This document shows positions 1 through 10,749 of a stretch of DNA of 64,000 nt, piece by piece. The stretch is from the NCBI GenBank assembly GCA_963969365.1, contig OZ017752.1:186001-250000 (forward strand). Direction: 5' to 3'. How positions within the stretch are numbered: position 1 is the stretch's first letter; every line of letters begins with the position of its first letter. A program made the translations under genes and the position numbers. Below the pieces are notes generated by a model. That model ran no database searches and was not told where the DNA came from. It saw nothing but the letters and a program-made list of their open reading frames with translations. The DNA comes from Asterochloris sp. CNOR1 (lineage: Eukaryota > Chlorophyta > Trebouxiophyceae > Trebouxiales > Trebouxiaceae).

Positions 1-323
1 TGTTTCTTGCATGCTTCTGGACCACACGGCAGCCCTCATCCTGGTCTTGTGTCAAGCACGCATCTCTGGAGACGCAAAGCCACACGCAGCACACAAGTCC
101 TTCTCCAATGCGCATGTTCAAGCCCTGCTCAAGCCACTAACTGGCTTGCACTGACAGCTGAGGCAAAGACAATACTGCACACAACAATCACTCCTGGCAG
201 CAGGCAAGTTTTGCATTTGAGGCCCACCAGAGACCACCTACAATGTGACATGCACTGCATGTGCCATTGCAGAGGGGTACCACAGGTGCACTGCTGATGT
301 TTGTGGGCTGCAGGCATGCTCAC
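1..323. other. window edge, no gene supported
   Basis: I see no convincing coding exon here. The stretch lies downstream of the minus-strand exon that ends at 324 and is probably intron or 3' sequence of that gene, which would continue beyond the left edge of the window. Confidence 0.4.
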
Positions 324-682
324 CTGTAACACGTGCCAGCCCCTGCTCCAGCCGCGGGGTGGCCCACCTCAGCGCCCGGTCTACCCGCAGCACCTCTGCT
401 GTGCCCCAGATGACGTTCTCCACCAGGGTGGTGTATGCCACCAGCAGGGACTCCCGCAGGTAGGCCACAATCTTCTGGCGGAAGCCAAAGAGGGTGAGAA
501 TGGGGGCCTGGGCCGCGGCTGGCAGGATGTTCCAGGGGTTGCTGAGCTGGCTGGAGGCTGAATCGTCCTTCTGGCCAGAGTCCAAATTCTGCTGGCTGGC
601 CTCTGACCTGCCATGGTCTCTGGTGCGCTTGCTGCTGTTCAGGCCGCTGAGGGAGCGGTGCCTCTGGAGTAGGTAGCACTGC
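324..682 (-). CDS. internal exon of an unidentified minus-strand gene
   Basis: On the minus strand an open frame runs from a plausible acceptor (CAG at 683-685) to a good donor (GTGAGC, 318-323 read on the minus strand). Its first half is hydrophilic and low in complexity (Ser, Gln, Lys, Asp). The second half has a conserved-looking, partly amphipathic stretch that includes LFGFRQKIVAYLRESLLVAY and TTLVENVIWGTAEVLRVDRA. The rest of the gene lies to the left of the window or was not found. I do not recognise the family; a membrane-associated helical segment is possible. Codon structure and a clean donor make it more likely real than chance, but the acceptor is a guess. Confidence 0.45.
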
Positions 683-1753
683 CTGTGGAGGCGCTGTGTG
701 TGGTTGGGGTGCGGTGCGCTGGCCGCCAGTGTCAGGTGGCACTGCAGCCTGTTTGCAGGCTGCCTGTACAATGCAGTGCAGGGCCAGAGGCGCTGGGCCT
801 GGGTGCAAGGCCCTGCAGCCTGCACCTGTCTGGCGTGGCTGCCCCAGGCTGCCATGCTAACTGTGCTGCAGCCTGCAGGCATGATGCCCGTTGACAAGTT
901 TCTGACACAATGTTGATCGGCGGCAGCTAGAAGCTGTGCAATCAGAGAGAGGGCTGCCTGGGCAGTGGCCTCTGCGATGAATATGCCAAAATGGGCAGTG
1001 CTGCTGTGACAATCATGTACACGCCACTGTCTCATCATCACCTGGAGATTGCCTACAAGAGGAGATCAGCCTTGCTGCCAGATGCTGGCAGGGCCGGGTC
1101 AGCGTCATCCAGCTAGAAACTGCTGGTCTGGGGCCATCGAAGTGCCTGTCCAGACACAGAGATGCATGCAGGGAGAGTCCATACCGCAGATCGATAGCAT
1201 TGTCAACTTCCTTCTTTCCAAAGCAACACCCACAGCACAGTCATAACAATTCGAATCACATCAGTACACAGCAGAGTCTGAGCACCATAAGCTTCCTCAA
1301 TTGTAAAAGTGTTGGCTGTGAAAGCAATAATGGTCCACTCTTGTAACGACTGATCTCACAGTCCTGAATAAGCAGCGTCGCGGAGCTGAGAGGGCCGATT
1401 ACCACCTGAACCTCTCGATAAGCAGTGCCATGCAGCTCCTGTTGGGTAGGCAGCATACTTGGTGTGCTCACAGCAGAGTGCTGGACTGCCTGCAGCATCC
1501 TGTGCCAGGTCCACCCTTGTGTGCCTCGCGTAGCCTTGTTTGTGGCTGTGGCATGTACAAGCCAAGGTTTGACATTCCATATGATGCACTTTGGCAGCCA
1601 AGGGCACCTGTCAGCAGCACCTCGTCCCTGCAGGCCCAATCACGCCCTCAGGAAAGCGTCTCGCCATCACAGCGCAGACTCAGGACTCAAAGGTGATTGC
1701 TACGCACCAGGCAGGTTGTGGGTCCATCACTGAAACAATGCCATGCTGTACAG
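683..1753. other. no gene recognised
   Basis: Short open frames on both strands show no family resemblance and no consistent splice framework. The 5' exon(s) of the ATPase gene that follows must lie in or before this stretch, because its first recognised exon at 1754 begins at a splice acceptor, but I could not pick them out. Confidence 0.35.
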
Positions 1754-3825
1754 GTTGTCGATGGCAGGCCCTTTTCTGACAGGGAAGTGGAGCAGGCCCG
1801 ATTGCTTAAGCAGCTCAGGGAGACCCCAGACAACATGCTGCTTGTGCTGGGCTCTCTCAGCAGTGGCAAAACCCTGCTGCTTCGCAAGGTCCTGCTGAGC
1901 GGCAAGCTCGACACCCCGGTGTCATGGTTCAGCGGCCGTGAGCAGAAGCTGTCAGATGCCAGTGTGATGGCTGAGGCCCTTTCCCGCGAGCTTGTCGCCC
2001 AGCTCAGCGCCTTGGAAAGGTTTGGAGAGGGGCTGATGCAGACAGCCAAGACATTGGTCCAGACCAAGTTGGGCATTGACATCGAGTTGCTTGATGGCAA
2101 TGAGACCATTAAGCTGTTGCCTGCAGCTCTGGCAGCATCAACAACACCCACTTCATCTGCCATAAACATGCTGATTGGTGGCTTTGAGACTTTGCTGGAT
2201 ATAAGGGAGGCAGCCTCTGGGCCGCCGCCAGTCATCTGCATTGATGAGGTTCATGTGCTGATGGACTGGTTTGAAGGTGACAGAGCGCTGCAGACTGATC
2301 TCGATGCTCTGCTGAGGCTCTTTGTCCAGGCGGGATGATTTGCTTGCTGCATTGCTTTTGCTGTGATGTGCATATACTTGTGTGGACACCTGTGCTCTAA
2401 GCAGATCACGAAGGTGAAACAGCGGGCCCATGTCATTTTCGTCACCTCCGAGTACAGCTTTCTGACCTGGCTGCAATATAGTGAGCCTTCAAAACCTGTC
2501 CTCAACAGCCTTGTTCATGCTGCAGCTCACCCTCTCGTCTCATGCAGAGGTGAAGGTCGGCCTTATCACCACAGAGGTCATTGGGGACTTCCCTAAGCCA
2601 GAGACATGCGAGTTCTTCTAGGGTCTTCTGAGCAGCAACCGAGAAATCACTGACTCGGAGTGGACCAGCGTCTTTGGGGTGCGTCACAGGCTGCTCCCTC
2701 CTGTCATCTGGGTTGGCGCAAACATTGTTGGAGCTGGTGCCTACTGCTGCATTGCAGGTCTGTGGAGGCAACGCTGGCTTGCTGACGACCACCGCCCGGT
2801 TGATCAGAAGCAATGGCGATGTGAAAGAAGGTTGGTCACTTGTGCTGGCTGTGCCTCATGTCCAGCACTATGCTAGATATGCTGACATGATCCCCCATCT
2901 GTGTCACAGCTCTGCAGGTGGTCTGGCGCCAGCCCTGCATGGCGGGGAAGTCTGGCCTTGCGGAGAACCGTTTGTGGAGGTCAGAGCAGTATCGCACTAT
3001 GCTGCGGCTCATTTGTGAGTCTGACCATGCAGCAGTCATTGTTACAGATGCACACCGGGAACTCACACCAGACGGCGAGCAGGCTGTGCAGGCCATGGTG
3101 AAGGCCGACTTGTCGGCCAACAGGCCGGCATCAGGTAAGCAAGTTGCCACTTGATGCTGGTGCCTGCCCTGCTGCAGCACAAAGGGAAGAGCCCTCCACC
3201 AAAGTTGAGCCTTCCTTGCGCTGCAGCATGGGCAAGAGACATTCCATTGGAAGCCTTTGGCCCAGAGGTGGAGGCCGTGCTTACTGCACCCTCAGCCACA
3301 AATTTGTATTGCATGCGCCGCCTGCAGAGGCGCGGTGCCTTGAAGGTAAGCGAGTGATGATGGTGGTGTGAGTGGCAGGTGCACATGGTGGCACACAGTG
3401 CTTGTTGCCATTGACTGAGTGATGTATGGTTGTAAGAGGCCCTCAGCCTGAGGCCACAGTATGTTGTGACTGCACCCTCAGCCACAAACTTGTCCAGCAT
3501 GTTTTCGCACAAGGATTGCTCCCTTTGGGCAGGCACGAGGTGAAAGCTTGCAATGGTAGAGTGCTAAGGCTGCTGACTATTCTGAGGCTCCTCACTCATT
3601 GCAGGTGCTGCTGATGCTGTCTGCTTATTGTTTGCAGGCTGCACCCAAGTCTTGGAGGAGCAGATTGAGAATGTGGGTGGCGAGACTACTAGGGGGAAAG
3701 CAAGAATGAAGGTGCTGAGCAACACCAAGCCAGAGGGTTGGGAGGTTGAGCTTGCATACCTGCGTGAACAGGACAGGCAGCTCCGTGAGAAGGAGCTCCT
3801 GCTGCTGCGCAAGTCAGACACTTGA
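1754..3825 (+). pseudogene. P-loop ATPase, archaeal-ATPase-like, with an in-frame TAG
   Basis: Exons that read in phase: 1754-2329, 2405-2480, 2548-2678, 2758-2830, 2910-3134, 3227-3345. A last exon, 3638-3825, is Glu/Lys-rich, coiled-coil-like and ends in TGA, but its join to exon 6 is not in phase. Exon 1 has Walker A (GSLSSGKT) and Walker B (VICIDEVHVL). Later exons have a sensor-like strand (AHVIFVTSEYSFL) and a CGGNAGLL motif, the layout of STAND/archaeal-type ATPases found in families in some algal genomes. Two oddities: TAG at 2619-2621 interrupts otherwise good coding in exon 3, and exon 1 ends at a weak GC donor (CAG|GCGGGA). The start is not identified. A decayed copy of the end of exon 6 lies at about 3440-3500. 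It is probably a recent pseudogene. An effector-like (Crinkler-type) NTPase is a possible relative, which is inference only. Confidence 0.6.
3440..3500 (+). repeat. decayed copy of ATPase exon 6 end
   Basis: The stretch TGCACCCTCAGCCACAAA followed by a TTGT and a downstream GCATG occurs both in exon 6 (near 3285-3320) and here, about 180 bases downstream in the next intron. The copy has lost its reading frame. It fits the window-wide pattern of exon edges copied into the adjacent intron. Confidence 0.6.
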
Positions 3826-4117
3826 GTGCAATCAGTGTGCTGGTCCAACAATGAGTGTTTCATGCTGCCTGTCAAGTCCTGTAGCCTCACATACAGTGTG
3901 TGGCTTAGCTTGTGAGTGCCTGTTAACCCACGGCCACCTGTCTTAGCAGCCAAGACAGGCTATGGCAGATGTCAGTGTTGCTTGCAATGTATGTGCCTAC
4001 AGCTTCCATCTATAATTGCATTTCGGTTTGACTTTGACTCCTTCTCACTCTTAGGTCAGCGATCCCAGTCGGCTGCTCAAAGGCCCTCACTTAGCACGTT
4101 GCTCCATCTCCAGCAGC

Positions 4118-7100
4118 ATGACCGTCAAGCGGAGGAATCACGGCCGCAACAAAGCCCCTAACGCCAGAGGGAGGGTCCGGCGGGTGCGATGCGAGGCGAG
4201 CGGTGAGAGCATCTGGGCGGCCCCATCCGGGCATGCAGCTGCCTAGACGCATTGTTCCTGCCGGGGCGATGTTGTTTGCCATGTCAGCACCCGGCTGTCT
4301 CGCCTAGCATGCACAGCTGCATGCTGGCCCCCGGGCTGCAGGCAGGTCTGTCACATCAGTGCTGCCCATGATGCTGGACATCTTGCATGACGCCTCAGGC
4401 CCAGACCCACATGCCCATCTCCCCTGCAGGGGTGCTGGTCCCCAAGGACAAGGCTATCAAGCGCTTCATTGTGAGTTGTGCCGGCCTTCGACTGTGGGCA
4501 TGCTTCGGCTTCTGCCTCCTTCACATGCACAGCCATCACCCCGCCTGAGCAGCAGCAATTGAGTTTGCACTGTGTCCAAGTCTATGAAGGGTTGTGGAGA
4601 CAGCTTGCAGCGGCAGCTAGCATAGGTGTGTCTGAACTGATGGCTGCTGCCCTGTAGGTGCGCAATATGGTGAGCTGAGATCCTGCCTCAGGGCTGCAAA
4701 GCCACTGTGCTGGACAGTCTGCCCGGTCAGGATACGGGCACCAGTGCTGCAACTTTAACCCGTCAGCAGACTCACATGCAGCTGCTTAAGCGATGTCAGC
4801 ACAGCCTGCGTCTGCCCTGGCAAAGCACCACTTCCTGAGCTCCACAGCCGGTGCCTGTGTCTTCTGTGCTTGCCACGCTGACCTACTAGGGCTCTGCTGG
4901 CTTATGGGCTGCAACCTTACACCTTGAATTCCTGGCACCCACACATGCTGCAGTGCAGGAGGACGCCTGACATCCTGCTGAGCAGAATTTTGCAATGTCA
5001 GATTTTCCAGCCCAGAGCCACGACAGGTGGTGCTGCCCTGCAGGTGGATGCCTCGGCCATTCGTGACCTGCAAGACGCTTCCCAGATCGAGGGCTATGCT
5101 CTGCCTAAGCTGTACAGGTCAGCGGGGAAGGGCGCAGCTTTTGTGCAGAATGCACGTCATGTCTGTTCAGCCCACTTCAGGGCTGGTGCACCAGGGCTGA
5201 GCGGGGACATCATGCATGTGCAGCGGACATTGGCAGCCTGCTTGAGAGGCATGGTTCTGCAAGCAGTAGAGGCACAGCTTGACTCTTCCTGGACACCTGG
5301 CCAGTGCATGCCTGGTGTTGAGCTCTGGCCACACCGCGTCAGCCTCCAGAATCCTGCTCTTTCTGAAACACCAGCCCAACTGTGGGCAGCTGCAGCTCTT
5401 GGGTGCAGTGAGCTCGTAGCATGTTGCCAAGGTGGCAGTGCATGTTGCTAAGGCTGAAGCATGCACAAAGACTCTGACCAGGGCAGGCCCTGCTCAGCAC
5501 ACATGCTGCCTGTGCATCACAGCTTGCCCCAAATGCATTGCCCCCTCGGCACTGAGGGCCTGCCTCTTGTCTGAGGACATCATGTCTTCGATCTTGTCAG
5601 GCAGCCCAGCTACCACCGCCCTTGCCCTGCCTGTGCCTGACTGCTGGGCTCTGCTTCACTCTGTCGGTGCCTCTCTTCTGTGTGACACCCGGTCCACCAG
5701 CGCCCTTGTCCCACACCCTGCCTGTGCCTGCCTGCATGGGAGCACTCCCCTCTGGACATGCTTCCCTTCTTGTGTAGAAACCTTTGCCTGGAATGCCGCC
5801 TGTGCCTGGCTGCGGAAAAGTGGACAACTTTGTGACAACCTTTCCTTCTAGACACCCATGGATCACACGCCCTTGCCTAAGACCCTGCATATGCTTGACT
5901 GCAGAAAGATTTACTACTGCGTGAGCGCGGCCATCCACTCCAAGGTGTGCCCCACCCTCTCCGAGGCGTACCCTGAGACAGTGCCACACCTGGTCATGCC
6001 TGATGATCATCCTCTGGATGGTCCGCACTGGCACCCCTGCCCTCACACATGCGTGCCCAGCCTGCATGATGCACTTGACACTGTCAATCGGAGTCAGGGC
6101 GCCTCCACCAACACCTGGCAGCCCCATGCTGCCAGCCCTCCTGGCAAGTGCCTTCCCATCTGCAGCCATGGCCTCAGCCTTGACCTGGCCAGGGCGTCTC
6201 TCCGCAACCCAGCAGTGACCCACCAAACCTCTGCTGCTCCTCTGCACAATCCCGCCAGCCGCACAACCACTGGCACTGCCCTGTGGCACCCATGCATCAG
6301 CCTGCAGGGGGTGAGCATGCAATGCTGAGGGCAAGCTGCGGGTTGGGGGGTGGGGCCCACAGCTGTGCCCCGCTCTCCAGCTGCGCGTCCTCAGCGCACT
6401 TCCATGTCCACCCCCTGCAGCTGCTATATGGGTGGGCCCCGCCCTGCCCATTGTCTGCACCCATCCCTGCTTGAACCCTGCGCACACCCGCTTTCACAGC
6501 ACACCGCCATGGCAAGCAGTGCGCCGCAGCGTGCCACATCAGGGTTGAGCCTCATATATGAGGGTACCAGGGGCACCAGGTGAGCACCAGGTCGGGTGTG
6601 TTTGCAGAGCCTTGGGACCCCAGCATCAGCAGTCAGACTGCCAAGCAGCAATATCCAGTGTGGTGCACAGAGGCTGCAACCCCCCTCTCATGCAACCACC
6701 AGTGCTCTGTAGCGTGGCACGTCAACAGCAGCTGATTAAATTGGAAGGCAGGCGCCCTTGCTGGCAGGTTGATTGGCACTAGACGCAACCTATTTGATGT
6801 CATCAGCATGTCACACCACCAAATGGAGGGCAGGCTGCCAGACTTTGCAACCACCCCTTCATAGCACCTGCAGGGCTCTGCAGCATGTCACGTCCCTGGC
6901 AGCTGGGGGCCTTCATGTAGCCTGTCCTGACACCCTAGGCATGCCTGCCTGACACTCTAGGCACATGCCTGCCCCTGCAGGTGGTGCGGGTGCGCAGCAA
7001 GACTGCGCGGCGCAACCGGGACCCCCCACCCCGGCCCCCGCCCCGGGAGAGGGCTCCGCGGGACGACGCTCCCGGCAGGGACCAGCCTGCGGGCGACGGC

Positions 7101-9086
7101 GGCTTCGGTGCCGGCGGCGGGGGCGGCGGCGGCTTCCCCAGCAGCTTTGGCGGGCCCAGCGCAGGCTTCCGGTCCAGCACCGCTCCGGCAGGTGGGCTGC
7201 AGCTGCACTGCTCTCAGCTGAGGTTGGGGCAGCACTGGGTGGCGACCATTTGGGCGCCTTTGGTACTGGGGGCAGGAGCCAAAGCGGCTTCCCCAGCAGC
7301 TGTGGCGGGCCCAGCGCAGGGTCGGTCCAAGCATCTGGTCAAGCACCATACTAACAGGTGGACTGCAGCTGCACTGCTTCCAGCTGAGGTTGGGGCAGGA
7401 GTGGGTGGCAGCCATGTGGGGCTGCCAAGCAGCAGTGGTGGACCCAGCATAAGGGTGGGCTTGAGCACCTCCATCCAGCGCTGCGTAGCGTATACTGCGG
7501 CAGGTGGGCTGCGGCTGCACTGCTCTCAGGTGAGGTTGGACCAGGAGCAGGTGGCCGTCGAGGCAGCTCTGGTGCTGGGGCCAGGGGCTGTAACGGCTTC
7601 CCCAGCAGCTGTGGAGGGCCCAGCGCAGGCTTCTGGTCCAGTACTGTTCTAGCAGGTGGGCTGCGGCTGCACTGCTCTCAGCTGAGGTCGGGGGTCGGTC
7701 GTGTGGGTAGCTCAGCTTTTGTGCCAGCAGATGGGCTGCAGCCACGTGTTGCACTTTGGCCAGTCAGACTATTTCAAAGGATGGAAAGTGACGGCGATGA
7801 TAACAGTAGAGTCTGCCTCTACTTCTCAGTCGCTTTCGCCTGCCATATTTGTGAAACTGGTTGACTGGCCGGCAGGGACATATGCCTCTATATCAGGAAA
7901 GCTGGCCCCGGGCAATCGGGGCCACCACTGGCTGTGCATGTGCATCAGCGTTGAGAGCTGCAGGTGCAACGTTCTGCACTGCTGTGGCGGGTCCAGCCCT
8001 TGGCTTGGGGGTTTTGGCACCAGCACCAGACCAGCAGCTGGGCTGCTTCGGGGCCAGGGGCTGTGGGGGCTCCACTAAGGGGCCAACATCCACAGGCAGA
8101 TGGGCTGCTGCAGCTGCCCTGCTTGGGCGGGCCCAGCCCATGTATGTGAGTCTTTGGGGGCTGGCATGAGCAGGTGGGCTCCTTCAGGGGCAAGGGCTGT
8201 GGGATTCGGTAGGGGCATGGGGCCAGCAACACTTCGGTAGGTGGGCTGCAGCAATGCCATTGCTCTCAGGGCCGGGGTCTGAGTCAGATGCAGGTGCAAG
8301 GCCTACAGACGCACCAGGGGGAGTGAAGCTGCGTGAGACTGCCCAAGTGCTCTGTGTCTAGGGCAGTGTCAAGCTGTGGGGCGCTGGGCCTAGCACACTA
8401 CAGGAGCATGCCCACAGATGAGCTGCAAGGCGGCCTCTCTTCAAACATGCTGCGCTTATCTGCCTGACCAACGTGGTTGGCTCGGGCTGGCCCACTGCTG
8501 TATGGTCAGCAGACAGCGCCCTTCATGCTTGTGCCTCGCCAGCGCACCAGCAGTCATTGTGTGTCCTGACAAGGCATCCTCTTGCCCTGCTTTGCACACC
8601 TGCACCAATGTACCTGCACTGGCCAGCACCCTTGCTGCTCGTCCAGCAGCTTTGCACCTCAATTGACATTCGCCAAGCTGTACGCTGTCTCTACTTGAGA
8701 AAAGCGCATGCTGCAGCCATTGTACTCAAATGCCTGCCTGTGTTCTTCATTGCTCCAAGTGCCTGCCTGCAGCTGCACCTGCAATTGACTGGGACAGGGT
8801 GGCAACCCCGGCACCTCAGACGGGTGAGCTGCTGAAATTATGTAGAATCTCAGCCAGGAATCTCTGACGCAGTCAAGAATGCTTTTGCTTGAGCATGGCT
8901 GGGTGCTTGTGCATTCACTGCTGTGTGACGTCTGCCCACAAGTGTTCTTCTGCGCCTGCCTTGCTCCTGTACAGCAATGCATGTGCTGTGGCCACCGACG
9001 AAGAATTTGTGCTGAGGCCACCCTTGAAACGAGGCCTACCTCCTGCAGGCGGCGGCGCAGCAGCTGCCGGGAGTGGCTGGGATTGA
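4118..9086 (+). CDS. RPS26: 40S ribosomal protein eS26
   Basis: Seven exons join in phase to 166 residues: 4118-4202, 4430-4470, 4658-4669 (12 nt), 5044-5117, 5905-5944, 6981-7191, 9049-9086 (TGA). The start gives MTVKRRNHGRNK, matching the family N-terminus. Also conserved are VPKDKAIKRF, ASAIRDLQDAS, YALPKLYRKIYYCVSAAIHS and VVRVRSKTARRNR. eS26 sits at the mRNA exit of the small ribosomal subunit. After the conserved core comes a Pro/Arg then Gly-rich tail ending GSGWD, longer than the roughly 115 residues of animal eS26. The animal zinc site has four Cys; here two remain (Cys25, Cys76) and the partners are Ser28 and Ala79. Intron 6 (7192-9048) is filled with copies of the end of exon 6 and its donor. 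Exon 7 was chosen because it is in phase and gives a Gly/Ala-rich tail, so it is less certain than exons 1-6. Confidence 0.9.
5620..5830 (+). repeat. degenerate repeat before RPS26 exon 5
   Basis: The phrase GCCTGTGCCTG(A/C/G) recurs near 5628, 5720 and 5800, with spacing of about 80-90 bases. It resembles the sequence TGCTTGACTGCAG that forms the real exon 5 acceptor at 5892-5904. It may be another acceptor-side duplication, but similarity is low. Confidence 0.35.
7192..8300 (+). repeat. tandem degenerate copies of RPS26 exon 6 end and donor
   Basis: Units of about 145-165 bases begin with (G)CAGGTGGGCTGC near 7190, 7357, 7500 and 7652, with weaker ones near 8030, 8170 and 8240. Several units also carry GGCTTCCCCAGCAGCT followed by GGCGGGCCCAGCGCAG or close variants, at 7287 and 7597, which is the coding end of exon 6 (7131-7165). 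Each unit therefore repeats exon end, donor and early intron. No unit keeps the full reading frame with confidence. Confidence 0.8.
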
Positions 9087-10524
9087 CTGACAGCACCCCC
9101 ACACCTACAACCTGGCGTCTGCCCACCCAGCTCCAGATCTGCTACCTGCATGAACAAGTGCACAAACATCACCCCTGTCAGCTAAAGACCAGCAGTAGCT
9201 TGTGCTGAGTCTGGCGCCCAGTAGTACAATGCCTGGATGCAGACAAATCATATACTGCTAAGATGCTTGACTTAGCACAGGAGTTGATAGAGCTTGAACT
9301 GGAAGCAGAGGAAAGGGCCCGAGCAAGTATATGCTATCATCGATTGGAAAGACCTGAATATGTATGGATGCCAAGCCTGCTCATTGCCAGCATCTGCATA
9401 TCTGCAGTATGGTAAGCACATCTTTGTCCATTCCTTTCGCAAACGCACAGGCAGATGGATGCAGGACAAGCACTTTCGTAAATTCTCCCATGTAGGATCA
9501 AGCAATGCCTGTGTGGCTCTGATGTAGGAAAAGCGGTTGACAGTGCAGCAGCAATGTGAACTCCCCTTGTATCTGATGCTGATGAAAGGGTCTAGCAGGA
9601 TTCCAGAATATGCTGTTTGCTCCAGCAGCAGAGAATTTTGCCTCAGGCAATCTAACAAGGGCGCCATGCATCTTGCATGAGAGACTAAAATTGGCATACT
9701 TGTGGCCTCAGAACAGCAAAATGCCTGAGCAGACATGATTGGAAGTGCTGCTGGAAAGGGTCTTCTCAGCACAGGCTGAAAGTGCTTGGCAACATCATTG
9801 GCCCCTGCCACTTCGAAGGCAGCACTTAAAGTAAGGTTGACTTCATTTTCAGAGACTCACAGTAGGGCATGAGGCCACCGTGCCTTTGTATGGGAGCCAA
9901 TGAGCTCTAACACAAGATGACTCTTGTCACTGCCAGTATATTGTACCGCCCCACTTGCACCAGACAGATTGTACCTTGCCTGACCCTGGCGACAACAGCT
10001 AGGCACTGCAGATTGTTGCACACAGCACATGCCTGCAGGTCGGTCAAGATCATGCCACACCTGGGGAGCCGTCCAGGGAAGTGCCTCGCGTTGAGGGAGG
10101 GCTCACCCTTGGGCTTCTCGGCCCCAGTCTGGACTTGACGTTGACCTGCAGCAGGCGCCAGACGTCAGCTGTACCTTGAGTACCCAGGACATGCAGGCCA
10201 GCCACAGAATAAAGTTCCATGGGGCACGAGTGGTCATGCCCACCGCTGCTGGCACCTCAGCCTGCCAAACACAGCATGTACCTGAAGGCCGGTTTGCAAG
10301 AAGGCCCCACACCTGTGGGGCCGCTCAAGGAGGTGCCTGGCTCTGACTGCGCATCAGTCTTGCGCGTCTTGGCCGCTCGAGTCTGCATGACGTTTTCCCC
10401 TGCAGCAACTGCTGAGCGTCAACAATCATGCAAGCATCCAGGCAATGCAAGCGCCATGCCAGCCGCAATGTAGGGTATCAGTAGGGTATTAGTGGGCATG
10501 AGATGGTAGTCCACATGCACTCAC
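9087..10524. other. no gene recognised
   Basis: Open frames here are short, and none has a family signature or a coherent set of splice sites. The part from about 9290 to 9850 is less GC-rich than its surroundings. I see no RNA gene and no mobile-element termini. Confidence 0.4.
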
Positions 10525-10749
10525 CTCCGGTGGCTTCGTGCCTCAGCGTGTATCGTGCTTTCTGGTCTGCTGTGCACTTGAGCTTTATGCCCAGGCGCAG
10601 ATTTGGAATGCAGCTCGAGCCCGCGACACCATAGGGAACGATGCCGACATCAATTCTGCCACTGTAGCTTGCACCATCAATGAGCACCGACAGGTCCCCA
10701 CTGAAGTCGCCACGTGGAGAGTGCAGGTCTACCACTTCAAACCAGGTAG
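10525..10749 (-). CDS. orphan exon, possibly PD-(D/E)XK nuclease-like
   Basis: A 225-base minus-strand exon runs from an acceptor (ATCAG before 10749) to a strong donor (GTGAGT, 10519-10524 on the minus strand). It encodes a well-formed stretch with WFEVVDLHSPRGDFSGDLSV, SYSGRIDVGIVPYG and LRLGIKLKC. Beta strands with a conserved Asp followed later by a strand ending in (E)xK are the pattern of PD-(D/E)XK nucleases. Here the second acidic position appears to be Lys (IKLK), which would argue for an inactive copy. No neighbouring exons of the same gene were identified with confidence; a short one near 11130-11220 (EMKQLTLHSKDLESIA) is possible. The nuclease reading is inference. That it is an exon is fairly likely. 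Confidence 0.4.

Noticed and set aside
6981-7652. RPS26 reading on to the stop at 7650-7652
   Set aside because: That tail would be a translation of the degenerate repeat units. A strong donor at 7192 and an in-phase Gly/Ala exon at 9049-9086 give a better protein.
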